Assembly: GCA_903829945.1 (NCBI GenBank)
Contig: CAIKRV010000001.1
Location: 1 to 64,000, forward strand
Origin: an uncultured bacterium
GTDB lineage: Bacteria > Bacteroidota > Bacteroidia > CAILMK01
Direction of reading: 5' to 3'
Length of the DNA: 64,000 bases
A program made the position numbers and the translations under genes. Positions 18,885 to 26,414 of the stretch are shown one piece after another. The notes under the pieces were generated by a model. It saw only the letters and a program-made list of their open reading frames with translations. It ran no database searches and had not been told where the DNA came from. Positions within the stretch are counted from its first letter, which is position 1, and each line of letters starts with the position of its first letter.

Positions 18885-18926
18885 TGATCGTTTAAAAAAA
18901 TAACACCAATATTTATTTTGCAACTG

Positions 18927-18934
18927 CAAAGTTA
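18927..18934 (-). promoter_or_regulatory. -7 element (TAACTTTG) of the arginine operon
   Basis: Exact TAnnTTTG match on the minus strand about 280 bases upstream of the first operon gene; the only such match in this intergenic region on that strand. Confidence 0.45.
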
Positions 18935-19097
18935 TATAAAAATTCAATTTTATTGTTAAGATTTTATTATCTCATTACTATACTAAGTGAAATTAGAGTC
19001 GATTTTCATGAAAAGGATTAATTCTTTCTATTTCATGTAGTTTGTCATTTGGGTTTTCCAAAGTCTTTATTAATTTAGCAGCTTATTTTTAGACCAA

Positions 19098-20015
19098 ATG
19101 ACAACTCTTAAAAAGCTTAAAAAAGTAAGGGCCTATCGGTCCAATCTTACTACTTTTAATGGTGAACAAGACAATTCAAATCTTTTCTATGAAAGACAAT
19201 TAACTCCGGATAATAGACCTATTCATATTACCTACTATGACAAAAATGGTGAGGAAAGACTTGTAGAAAGCTTTAAGTATGATGAAAAAGGAAATTTAAT
19301 TGAAGAAATTAATAATCATATAGACGAAGAAAGACTTGAAATGAATACCTGGAAATATGATGGTGCCGGGAACCTCATCGAGGAATGTGAATATTATGAA
19401 GATGAGTTATTTGAAAAAACTATTCATAATTATAATTCACTTAATCAAAAAATTAGCACTTCACATTTGGATTCAGATGATAACGTATTGGATAACAATA
19501 CTTTTGAATATAATGATCATGGAAAACTCTTGAAACATAATCATTTTGATGAACAAGGCACATTGGATTGGTCCTTGGATTTGGAATATGATGCTCAGGG
19601 AAATGCTATTAAAGAAACCAAACATAATTATTTAGAAAAGACTTCTGAAATAACTATTCATAATTTTGATTTACAGGGCAATAGGTTGGATTCAACCAGT
19701 CAAACCGATCAAGGTGAGGTATTAAGTATTTTGGAAGAGGAATATGATGATGCAGGTAACCATGTGGAAACGGTGGCTAAATCTAAGTATCCATATGTTA
19801 GTCATACTATTAGAACTACTGAATATGATGAACAAGGTCGGGCCACAGCCAATCAATTATTTGATGAAATGAATAATTACCTTTTATCGAGGGAAATAAT
19901 TGAATATGATGAAGATGGCCATCCTTCTTCACAGGAAATTTATGAATTAAGAACAGGACAAGGAATGATAAAAACCCATTTTATGCTTACCTTTGATAAT
20001 GAATATTGGGATTAA
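19098..20015 (+). CDS. Cytoplasmic YD-repeat-like protein
   Basis: 305 residues, very acidic, with no signal peptide. From about residue 45 it is built of nine tandem units of about 26 residues, each beginning with a YD..GN-type motif (YDEKGN, YDGAGN, YNDHGK, YDAQGN, FDLQGN, YDDAGN, YDEQGR, YDEDGH) followed by strand-forming residues. This is the pattern of RHS/YD repeats, which make beta-sheet shells in toxins and wall proteins. Here there is no toxin domain, RHS core or secretion signal, so it may be a solitary binding or scaffold protein. It lies 75 bp upstream of an ECF sigma operon on the same strand; a functional link is possible but unproven. Confidence 0.65.
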   Translation: MTTLKKLKKVRAYRSNLTTFNGEQDNSNLFYERQLTPDNRPIHITYYDKNGEERLVESFKYDEKGNLIEEINNHIDEERLEMNTWKYDGAGNLIEECEYYEDELFEKTIHNYNSLNQKISTSHLDSDDNVLDNNTFEYNDHGKLLKHNHFDEQGTLDWSLDLEYDAQGNAIKETKHNYLEKTSEITIHNFDLQGNRLDSTSQTDQGEVLSILEEEYDDAGNHVETVAKSKYPYVSHTIRTTEYDEQGRATANQLFDEMNNYLLSREIIEYDEDGHPSSQEIYELRTGQGMIKTHFMLTFDNEYWD

Positions 20016-20028
20016 TCCTAAATAAACT

Positions 20029-20052
20029 AACTTAAATACCCGTTCGTTCGTC
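20029..20052 (+). promoter_or_regulatory. Candidate ECF-type promoter (AAC-17-CGTC) before the first sigma operon
   Basis: AAC at 20029-20031 and CGTC at 20049-20052, separated by 17 bases, the general layout of ECF-dependent promoters; no TAnnTTTG element is seen before this gene. It suggests autoregulation. The match is short and could be chance. Confidence 0.3.
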
Positions 20053-20090
20053 CTCCAATTGGAGCAGAACTAGGGAAAATATATTGACCC

Positions 20091-20648
20091 TTGAAATTCG
20101 CTGACGATAAAGATCTTCTTTTGGGCTGTCTTCAAAATGACGGAAGAGCACAAAAGGTCTTGTTTGAAAAATATTATTCAGACATGTTAGCAGTTTGTGT
20201 GCGTTATACCAAGGATACGGATGAAGCGAAAGATGTCCTTCAAGATGCTTTTATTAAGGTATTTAGTAGAATTAATACTTATACGAGGCAAGGAACATTA
20301 AAGTCATGGATTCATAGTATTATGATTCATACAGCTTTAGATCATTATCGTGCGATGAAACGCGATTTAAAATTGTTGGAAGTTGAAGGTGAAAAGGATG
20401 ATTTTATTGAAGCAGAGGTTGAAGGTACAATTGCCTATGAAGAAATTCTTCAAATCATTCAAAAATTGCCTGATACTCAAAGAACGGTGTTTAACTTATA
20501 TGTAATGGAAGGCTACTCTCACAAAGAAATAGCCGAGGAATTGGGTACTACTGAAGGCGGTTCGAAATGGCATCTATTTGAAGCCAGAAAGAATCTTAAA
20601 ACTTTGTTAGAACAGCATTATCCTATAAAATTGAAAGAATATGCCTAA
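20091..20648 (+). CDS. ECF RNA polymerase sigma factor (first pair)
   Basis: 185 residues from a TTG start. Region 2 (LFEKYYSDMLAVCVRYTKDTDEAKDVLQDAFIKVF, split by the usual DEAxDxxQDxF motif) and region 4 (LPDTQRTVFNLYVMEGYSHKEIAEELGTTEGGSKWHLFEARKNLK, a helix-turn-helix) are both complete, with a short linker, so it is a standard two-domain ECF sigma. It overlaps the next gene by 8 bp, so the two are translationally coupled. The partner is a membrane protein with an anti-sigma-like N-terminus. A possible self-recognised promoter lies just upstream. Confidence 0.93.
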   Translation: MKFADDKDLLLGCLQNDGRAQKVLFEKYYSDMLAVCVRYTKDTDEAKDVLQDAFIKVFSRINTYTRQGTLKSWIHSIMIHTALDHYRAMKRDLKLLEVEGEKDDFIEAEVEGTIAYEEILQIIQKLPDTQRTVFNLYVMEGYSHKEIAEELGTTEGGSKWHLFEARKNLKTLLEQHYPIKLKEYA

Positions 20649-22176
20649 GGCAGATATAGATAAAATAATAAAAAGTGCTTTAAATCGCTATCCAACTAAT
20701 AATAGCGATTCGGAAAAAGTATGGGCAGGCATTAAACAAAATTTAGATGCTTATCAGAAACCTGTGTCCAGAATTTCAATTTATTCCTTAGTAGCCACTG
20801 CTATTATTTGTATTGGATTAGCCGGTTCTGCAGGTTATTATTTTGGTTTCAGAAATGCTGAAAATACTAAGCTAACTATAAATACAAATTCACTCAGTTC
20901 GTCAAATAAGCTAGTAATAGGACATGCAGCTAATCCTTCGATGACTTCTACTCAATCCCGACCTGAAACCTCCGAAAGTTTAAATACTAAAACGGAAAAT
21001 TGGAATGTTGCTCAAACAAATAGTGAAAACACAATAAATGTTAAGCAAAATGGGCAAAAAAAATCTACCAATTATGTTAAATCTGCCAGTACATATCAAA
21101 GCCCTACCATTGTAAGCAATAATTCTTATCGCGAAAATCAAGATAAAAACGTTGTTCAAATTTCTAATGTAAAGCCTAATTTAAATCTGGAAGCAATTAC
21201 ACTGAAGGATGAAATTGCACAAGGGAATAATCAATTTAATGAAGCGCCTACTGATTTTACAATTGATTTATTAGGGTCACCGCACCCGAGTTCTATGGAT
21301 CTTGAAAATGAAAGCGAAACAAAATCAAATTTTATATCAGCCGGTAAAGGATTATTTTATAACATTTGGGCAAATCCTGCATATACCGGAACTGAGGCAA
21401 AATATACCTTTAATTCACAGGCAAATTTTGTGAGTTTTCAAAAAAGTTATCGCCCGGGTACTGATTATTATGCATCCTTTGATACCCGATTGGATAAAAT
21501 AAATAGTGGCATAGGTGTTTATGCTGTTAGAAGTATTTCTCCTTCCTTAGCCACAAATACCTTAGGTGTTACTTATGCTTATAAAATAAAATTTAATGAT
21601 GGTGCAGTATTAAGTTTAGGAGGAGGGCTCAATGCTTCTACCTCTATACCTTATTATGCCGCACATTATGAGCCAAGGAAAATAGTTGCCAATAGTTTCT
21701 TATTTATTCCGAATGGTGAAGCTTTAACCTCTATTAAGACTCGTGTTAATGCAGCTGATTTAGGTTTTTGGTACGAGAACAATAATTTCCTAGGCGGTGT
21801 TTCCGTTAAAAATATTAATCAGCCTACTTATTCTGAAGGCGGCAATGTACCTGCACATTATATTTATACCTTAGGCTATAAAATGTCAGTAGGAAATACC
21901 TTAGAAATTTTACCACTTATGGAATTACACAAAATAAATGGTGTATTTCAACAGCAAGCAAGTATATTATTTGGTTTTAAAAAATATTTTATGGCCGGTA
22001 TAGGATATCAAAATGTTAGTCCGGCAACTCCATATGGTGATGTTAGTTTATATATGTCTGCCCAGATGTACGGACGATTAAGAATATTTGCCGGGTATGG
22101 ATATACCTCTGATAAAGCCGATGCATTTTATGCGCATAGAATATTGCAAACCGGCTTAAGATATCAATTCAGGTAA
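20641..22176 (+). CDS. Trans-envelope anti-sigma/PorP-SprF-type barrel fusion
   Basis: 511 residues in four parts. Residues 1-44 are a cytoplasmic helical segment (SDSEKVWAGIKQNLDAYQ), in the position of an anti-sigma domain. Residues about 45-68 form one membrane helix (SLVATAIICIGLAGSAGYYF). Residues about 70-230 are a polar Ser/Asn/Thr-rich linker long enough to cross the periplasm. Residues about 231-511 match the PorP/SprF outer-membrane family of type IX secretion: FYNIWANPAYTG near the domain start, then Gly- and aromatic-rich alternating strands ending in TGLRYQFR. It overlaps the sigma gene. I infer a single protein spanning both membranes that holds the sigma factor and senses the outer membrane or the T9SS. 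Similar dual-membrane anti-sigma factors (Dma) have been described in Bacteroides thetaiotaomicron. The architecture is visible; the function is inferred. Confidence 0.8.
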   Translation: MPKADIDKIIKSALNRYPTNNSDSEKVWAGIKQNLDAYQKPVSRISIYSLVATAIICIGLAGSAGYYFGFRNAENTKLTINTNSLSSSNKLVIGHAANPSMTSTQSRPETSESLNTKTENWNVAQTNSENTINVKQNGQKKSTNYVKSASTYQSPTIVSNNSYRENQDKNVVQISNVKPNLNLEAITLKDEIAQGNNQFNEAPTDFTIDLLGSPHPSSMDLENESETKSNFISAGKGLFYNIWANPAYTGTEAKYTFNSQANFVSFQKSYRPGTDYYASFDTRLDKINSGIGVYAVRSISPSLATNTLGVTYAYKIKFNDGAVLSLGGGLNASTSIPYYAAHYEPRKIVANSFLFIPNGEALTSIKTRVNAADLGFWYENNNFLGGVSVKNINQPTYSEGGNVPAHYIYTLGYKMSVGNTLEILPLMELHKINGVFQQQASILFGFKKYFMAGIGYQNVSPATPYGDVSLYMSAQMYGRLRIFAGYGYTSDKADAFYAHRILQTGLRYQFR

Positions 22177-22707
22177 TTTAAAAAAGCTCATTATATTTTG
22201 CCCATAGGCTCTTCTGTCAAAAATCTCAGGTACATGATCCAATTTTACTACAGAATGATGCTCAACAATACACCAACCTTCCGGTTTTAAAAGTGCTCTG
22301 TCTAAAATAAGACGAACCATTTCTTCGTATTTTACCCATGTTGTATATGGCGCATCGCAAAAAATAATATCAAATTTCTCCTCCGTATTTACCAAAAACT
22401 GCATTACATCTGCACGAAGAGCACTTATATTATCGAATTCTAATTTTTTAGCTTCTTGTTGCAAAAAGGTGACGCATCCCGGATGCTTATCAACTGAGGT
22501 AATACTTGCAGCTCCTCTCGATGCAAATTCAAGACTTATATTACCACTACCACTAAATAAATCCAATACTGAACAGTCCTCCAAATCAAAATTATTAACA
22601 AGAATATTAAATAAGCTTTCCTTGCTTCTATCAGTGGTAGGGCGAATTGGAAGGTTCCGCGGAGCCTTTATCATATACCCTTTTTTGGTGCCGCTTATGA
22701 TACGCAT
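22156..22707 (-). CDS. rsmD: 16S rRNA (guanine(966)-N(2))-methyltransferase
   Basis: 183 residues from the ATG at 22707 (MRIISGTKKG, the usual RsmD N-terminus); a TTG four codons upstream is not needed. SAM-binding motif VLDLFSGSGNISLEFASRG, the R-P-T-T-D-R-x-KE segment, and the catalytic motif, which here reads DAPY instead of the usual (N/D)PP(Y/F). Its 3' end overlaps the convergent barrel gene by 21 bp and its 5' end overlaps DUF3822 by 13 bp. Confidence 0.9.
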   Translation of the reverse strand: MRIISGTKKGYMIKAPRNLPIRPTTDRSKESLFNILVNNFDLEDCSVLDLFSGSGNISLEFASRGAASITSVDKHPGCVTFLQQEAKKLEFDNISALRADVMQFLVNTEEKFDIIFCDAPYTTWVKYEEMVRLILDRALLKPEGWCIVEHHSVVKLDHVPEIFDRRAYGQNIMSFFKLPELIS

Positions 22708-23546
22708 AATGGACTGCAAAAGCTTTTAAGAAATAAATGTTGCGGCAAGGTCATTACCGGGAGGCTGTATCTGAATTGAGATGGTGCCTCGTTCAGTTTT
22801 AAATTTTTCAGATATTTATTAAATAAATTTATGGTTTCTGATTCTTTGGACACCAAACCGGACACAAAATAGTTTTCTTTATTTGGATTGGCTTTTAATT
22901 GTTCAGAAACAAATAAGGTATAATATAATCGATCCTCATCAGTATTACACGGGAAACTATTATACAATTGAAGTGCACCTTTACTGAAATAGGCAATATC
23001 AATTTTATTATATTCAATATCTATAAACATGTTATTTGTTTCATCATTTTTGCTAATTAGTGATAAGTATTCTAACCATCCAACCGCAGAATGATAAATA
23101 GCACTATCCGGAAATTTAGCTTTTAATAGTTTATAAATTCCGATATCATCTGCGTAAACTAAGTGTGCAGATAAGTTTTTAATATATGCAGAATAAATAT
23201 TACTTCCTTCAGGCAAAGTATAATTTAAAGTTAAAAAAGAAGCTTGCATTTCCTCGTTAAACAATGCAGAAGGCACTATGGTTTGCTTAGAGTGACTATA
23301 ATAAAATGTAGTATTCAACGTTCTTAAATACGGGAAATTTTCCAAAAGCCAACTTTCCTCTAAAAATATTCCTGAATCTTGTGCATAAAATGATTTTAGC
23401 ACTACAAACTTTTGCAAAGTTTTATCGAATACAGTTCCGATACAATGATGATCACAGAGTAAAATATTGAGGTAATCGGTAGCATAAGGCTTCCAATTTG
23501 CATCTATTCCTTGATATAGGATATTTGTATTGCTCAATAATTCCAT
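22695..23546 (-). CDS. DUF3822 family protein
   Basis: 283 residues, soluble. Length, the weak two-lobed ASKHA-like pattern (FIDIEYNKIDIAYFSKGALQLYNSFP resembles a phosphate-loop strand pair) and its position directly before rsmD match DUF3822, a Bacteroidota family regularly found beside rsmD and coaD. The function is unknown. It overlaps rsmD by 13 bp and has a TACCTTTG element 12 bases upstream. Confidence 0.8.
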   Translation of the reverse strand: MELLSNTNILYQGIDANWKPYATDYLNILLCDHHCIGTVFDKTLQKFVVLKSFYAQDSGIFLEESWLLENFPYLRTLNTTFYYSHSKQTIVPSALFNEEMQASFLTLNYTLPEGSNIYSAYIKNLSAHLVYADDIGIYKLLKAKFPDSAIYHSAVGWLEYLSLISKNDETNNMFIDIEYNKIDIAYFSKGALQLYNSFPCNTDEDRLYYTLFVSEQLKANPNKENYFVSGLVSKESETINLFNKYLKNLKLNEAPSQFRYSLPVMTLPQHLFLKSFCSPLCVS

Positions 23547-23558
23547 AAGTTAACTATA

Positions 23559-23566
23559 CAAAGGTA
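23559..23566 (-). promoter_or_regulatory. -7 element (TACCTTTG) for DUF3822-rsmD
   Basis: Exact TAnnTTTG match on the minus strand; 12 bases separate it from the ATG at 23546, so the leader is very short. Confidence 0.5.
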
Positions 23567-23599
23567 CTTAAATAGCCAGTAACTTTTTCTTAAAACAGT

Positions 23600-24064
23600 T
23601 TACTTGTTTGAAAAAAACAAATCCTTATATACAGCACGCATTTTGTCGTCAACTTCAAGAACTGCCATAGTTAAAGTGCTTAAAGCGATTAAGTTATCTG
23701 ATTCATCTTTGGTCTCAATTTGCCATACATGAGTTCTCTTTCCAAGGTGGACAGGCTTTGCAGTGCCAATGACAAATCCACTCATGGCGCTTTTAATGTG
23801 ATTCACTTTAATTTCTAATCCTAAAGTATAAAAATTATTTCGATCTACACTTAAGTAGGCTGCCATACTGCCAACAGTTTCAGCTAATGCAGCTGAGGCA
23901 CCGCCATTTAACATTCCTAATGGTTGGGTGGTCCGATAATCAACAGGTAAGCGTGCCTTTAGATATGCCTCATTTATTTCAATGAACTCAATACCTAGGT
24001 GTTCACCCATATTACCCGCCCCTCTTTTGTTAATTTCTTGTAAAGAAACACTCGTATCTATCAT
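23600..24064 (-). CDS. PaaI-type hotdog-fold thioesterase
   Basis: 154 residues from the ATG at 24064. A longer frame would begin inside the promoter element at 24095, so the ATG is preferred. The hotdog signature is LGMLNGGASAALAETVGSMAA (the catalytic region; usual form HGG.s..LaE), then the YTLGLEIKVNHIKSAMSG strand and a central-sheet tail. Here the usual His-Gly-Gly reads Asn-Gly-Gly, which is common in the family. It probably hydrolyses acyl- or aryl-CoA esters, possibly a phenylacetyl-CoA- or menaquinone-type substrate. Confidence 0.82.
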   Translation of the reverse strand: MIDTSVSLQEINKRGAGNMGEHLGIEFIEINEAYLKARLPVDYRTTQPLGMLNGGASAALAETVGSMAAYLSVDRNNFYTLGLEIKVNHIKSAMSGFVIGTAKPVHLGKRTHVWQIETKDESDNLIALSTLTMAVLEVDDKMRAVYKDLFFSNK

Positions 24065-24083
24065 ATTATGAATTAAAAGCTTG

Positions 24084-24102
24084 TACTTTTGCAGCAAAAT
24101 TA
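24084..24102. promoter_or_regulatory. Face-to-face -7 elements for two divergent genes
   Basis: TACTTTTG (24084-24091, plus strand, toward the phosphatase at 24121) and TAATTTTG (24095-24102 on the minus strand, toward the thioesterase at 24064) lie three bases apart. Together they form TACTTTTGCAGCAAAATTA, whose core TTTTGC-A-GCAAAA is palindromic. Confidence 0.55.
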
Positions 24103-24120
24103 AGAATACTGCACGAGTAA

Positions 24121-24777
24121 TTGCCTTTAAACTACAAGCTTTTGGAAAAAGAAATATACCTCATCAGGCATGGTGAAACTGATTATAATTTGTTTGGAAT
24201 GATTCAGGGATCTGGAATTGATTCCTCGCTTAACGAAACCGGAAGGCAACAAGCTGCTCTCTTTTTTGAAACATTCTCTCTAATTAAATTTGATAGAGTT
24301 TATGTTTCTGCTTTACAAAGAACTCATCAATCTGTAGCTGCATTTACTGCATGCGGCATTCCAACAGAGATACATCCTGAATTAAATGAAATTTCTTGGG
24401 GAGAACACGAGGGGAAAGTGGCTAACTCTTTGGATAAAGAATATTTTTCTTATATTATTAATTCGTGGAAGGGAGGTAGGACTAATATTGCCATTCGCGG
24501 CGGAGAAAGTCCCGAAGAGCTTACCTTAAAACAAGAAAAGGTAATTAAATTATTACGAAGCAGAACCGATGAAAAGCGTGTACTTATCTGTATGCATGGT
24601 AGGGCAATGCGTATTTTTTTATGCAACTTATTAAGTTTGCCTTTATCCGAAATGGATCGCTTCCATCATGAAAATTTATGCTTATATATTTTACGCTTAA
24701 ATGACGATGGAACTTTTGAAATTAAATTGGAAAATCATACTGATCACCTCTTACCGATGGCCGTAGAGGAAATTTAA
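24121..24777 (+). CDS. Histidine phosphatase family protein (phosphoglycerate-mutase-like)
   Basis: 218 residues from a TTG that directly follows a stop codon, so no longer frame exists. The phosphohistidine motif LIRHGETDYN (R16, H17) and the second His in CMHGRAMR are present, with ISWGEHEG carrying the general acid Glu. It resembles CobC/GpmB-type broad phosphatases; the substrate is unknown. Transcription probably starts from the TACTTTTG element about 30 bases upstream. Confidence 0.85.
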   Translation: MPLNYKLLEKEIYLIRHGETDYNLFGMIQGSGIDSSLNETGRQQAALFFETFSLIKFDRVYVSALQRTHQSVAAFTACGIPTEIHPELNEISWGEHEGKVANSLDKEYFSYIINSWKGGRTNIAIRGGESPEELTLKQEKVIKLLRSRTDEKRVLICMHGRAMRIFLCNLLSLPLSEMDRFHHENLCLYILRLNDDGTFEIKLENHTDHLLPMAVEEI

Positions 24778-24781
24778 TTCC

Positions 24782-26296
24782 TCACCAGGATTCATTTTCT
24801 TGAATATAATTATATGCTTTACCAATTGCTGAAATTATATCCATCGGACTCAAACTATATAAACTTGATTTTTCAAGGGCTAAATCTGCCGCTAAACCAT
24901 GTATAAATACTCCAATTTTTGCTGCTGAAAGAGGTTGATATCCCTGAGCTAATAATCCGGTGAGTATGCCGCATAACACATCACCAGATCCTCCTTTTGC
25001 CATCCCTGGGTTCCCTGATGAATTAAAAAATACTTCTCCTTCCGGTGTATGAATAGATGTAATGGCACTTTTTAATACCAATATGCAGGAGTAATCTTGA
25101 GCAAAGGTGCTTGCTTTTTCTAATCTGTCAAAATCATTCATTGCTTTTCCGGAAAGTCTTTCAAATTCTTTAGGGTGCGGTGTTAAAATGGAATTAGGAG
25201 TAATTAATTCCATCATATCCGGATGAGCCGCTAAAAGATTCAGAGCATCTGCATCCAATACCATGGGTTTCCTAAAATGCTTTAGTAAATTTATTAATGC
25301 ATCACGAGTAGATAATTGATTACCTATACCAGGACCGGCTCCAATGCTATTGTAAATACTGGTATCCGGAGCATTGCTTAGATATTTTTTATTATTATCA
25401 CTTAAAACCATTATTTCCGGCAATACAGTTTGCATAATTTCATAAGCACAGCCCGGTATATACGCTGTACTTAAACCTGCACCGATGCGCATACACGCAG
25501 AGGCGGACATAACAGCTGCTCCTACTTTTCCATAAGCACCAGCCCATATTAGCGCATGACCAAAATTTCCCTTATGTGCAATCTTGTCCCTATGCTTAAT
25601 TAAAGGTTTAATATCTTCTTTTTCCAGGTAAAAATGGTTGCAATTTTGTGAGGAAATAAACGCTTCACTTAAGCCTATATTTAAAACAGACCAATCTCCA
25701 AGGTATTTCTGATTTTCACAAAGCATGAAAGAAAGTTTTGGCACTTGAATCGTAAATGTTTTATGTGCTTTAATGATGGCATCCTCATCATCATTATTTC
25801 GATCGGTAAATAATCCTGAAGGTATATCTATGGAAAAGATTGTTGCACCACTTCGATTAATATAATTAATTATTTCGGCATAATATGATTCTACTTTTCG
25901 ATTTAAACCGGTTCCAAACAAAGCATCAATTACGATATCCTGTGCATTGATTTCAGGAATCAAGTCATTTTCTAAGTTTATTATTTTATCGGATGCTAAG
26001 TCTGCTAATCGTGAACGATTGATGGCTGCATCGGCTGATAGTGATACGTTAGATATACCGTAAATAAGACAATCAAATTCAGCTTGGATCATTTTTCGGG
26101 CTATGGCATATCCATCACCACCATTATTTCCGGGACCACAAATAAATATTATTTTTTGATCAGGATTGATTTCAGTTAAAATTGACCAATAAAGCTCCTC
26201 TGAGGCCCTTTCCATCAAATCAATGGATAATACAGGCTCGTTTTTAATGGTGTATTCGTCAAGGTTTCTGATTTGCTCGGCACTTAATATTTTCAT
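24782..26296 (-). CDS. nnrE/nnrD: Bifunctional NAD(P)H-hydrate epimerase / ADP-dependent dehydratase
   Basis: 504 residues. The N-terminal YjeF_N epimerase (about 1-215; FICGPGNNGGDGYAIAR, DALFGTGL, DIPSGL) is fused to the C-terminal ribokinase-like dehydratase (about 225-504; TPHPKEFERLSG, GNPGMAKGGSGDVL). It repairs damaged NAD(P)HX. The 3' end is 4 bp from the convergent phosphatase gene. The TATTTTTG element lies exactly four bases before the ATG, which predicts a leaderless mRNA. Confidence 0.94.
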   Translation of the reverse strand: MKILSAEQIRNLDEYTIKNEPVLSIDLMERASEELYWSILTEINPDQKIIFICGPGNNGGDGYAIARKMIQAEFDCLIYGISNVSLSADAAINRSRLADLASDKIINLENDLIPEINAQDIVIDALFGTGLNRKVESYYAEIINYINRSGATIFSIDIPSGLFTDRNNDDEDAIIKAHKTFTIQVPKLSFMLCENQKYLGDWSVLNIGLSEAFISSQNCNHFYLEKEDIKPLIKHRDKIAHKGNFGHALIWAGAYGKVGAAVMSASACMRIGAGLSTAYIPGCAYEIMQTVLPEIMVLSDNNKKYLSNAPDTSIYNSIGAGPGIGNQLSTRDALINLLKHFRKPMVLDADALNLLAAHPDMMELITPNSILTPHPKEFERLSGKAMNDFDRLEKASTFAQDYSCILVLKSAITSIHTPEGEVFFNSSGNPGMAKGGSGDVLCGILTGLLAQGYQPLSAAKIGVFIHGLAADLALEKSSLYSLSPMDIISAIGKAYNYIQENESW

Positions 26297-26300
26297 TCTT

Positions 26301-26308
26301 CAAAAATA
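26301..26308 (-). promoter_or_regulatory. -7 element (TATTTTTG), four bases before the nnrE/nnrD ATG
   Basis: Exact TAnnTTTG match on the minus strand; the spacing puts the transcription start at or next to the A of the ATG. Confidence 0.6.
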
Positions 26309-26402
26309 ACAAAGATTGAGACAGAATAGGATTAGAAATAATGTTGAAGACTAGGAATATTGTATTTTTTCAGTCTTAGGTACTATACTGTTTACTAATT
26401 AT

Positions 26403-26410
26403 TAATTTTG
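26403..26410 (+). promoter_or_regulatory. -7 element (TAATTTTG), four bases before the gltX ATG
   Basis: Exact TAnnTTTG match followed by CAGC and the ATG; predicts a leaderless gltX transcript. Confidence 0.6.
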
Positions 26411-26414
26411 CAGC

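Larger units (their letters stand above)
18660..19097. other. Intergenic region: arginine-operon leader and divergent upstream region
   Basis: 438 bases with no secure gene. On the minus strand it holds a TAACTTTG element (18927-18934), which would start an mRNA near 18922 and leave a leader of about 275 nt before the GNAT start. That leader contains a 41-codon ORF (18759-18884) and a small inverted repeat (CGAC/GTCG at its stop). An AT-rich imperfect palindrome (18936-18953) lies just upstream of the -7 element. Toward the plus-strand gene there is a perfect 12-bp palindrome TTTTCATGAAAA (19004-19015) and a near-match -7 element TAATTTAG (19071-19078). No convincing intrinsic terminator was found in the leader. 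Confidence 0.5.

Noticed and set aside
18759-18947. 62-residue minus-strand frame as an ordinary gene
   Set aside because: Its first 21 codons would span the predicted -7 element; only the shorter 41-codon version could be translated, and that only as a leader peptide.
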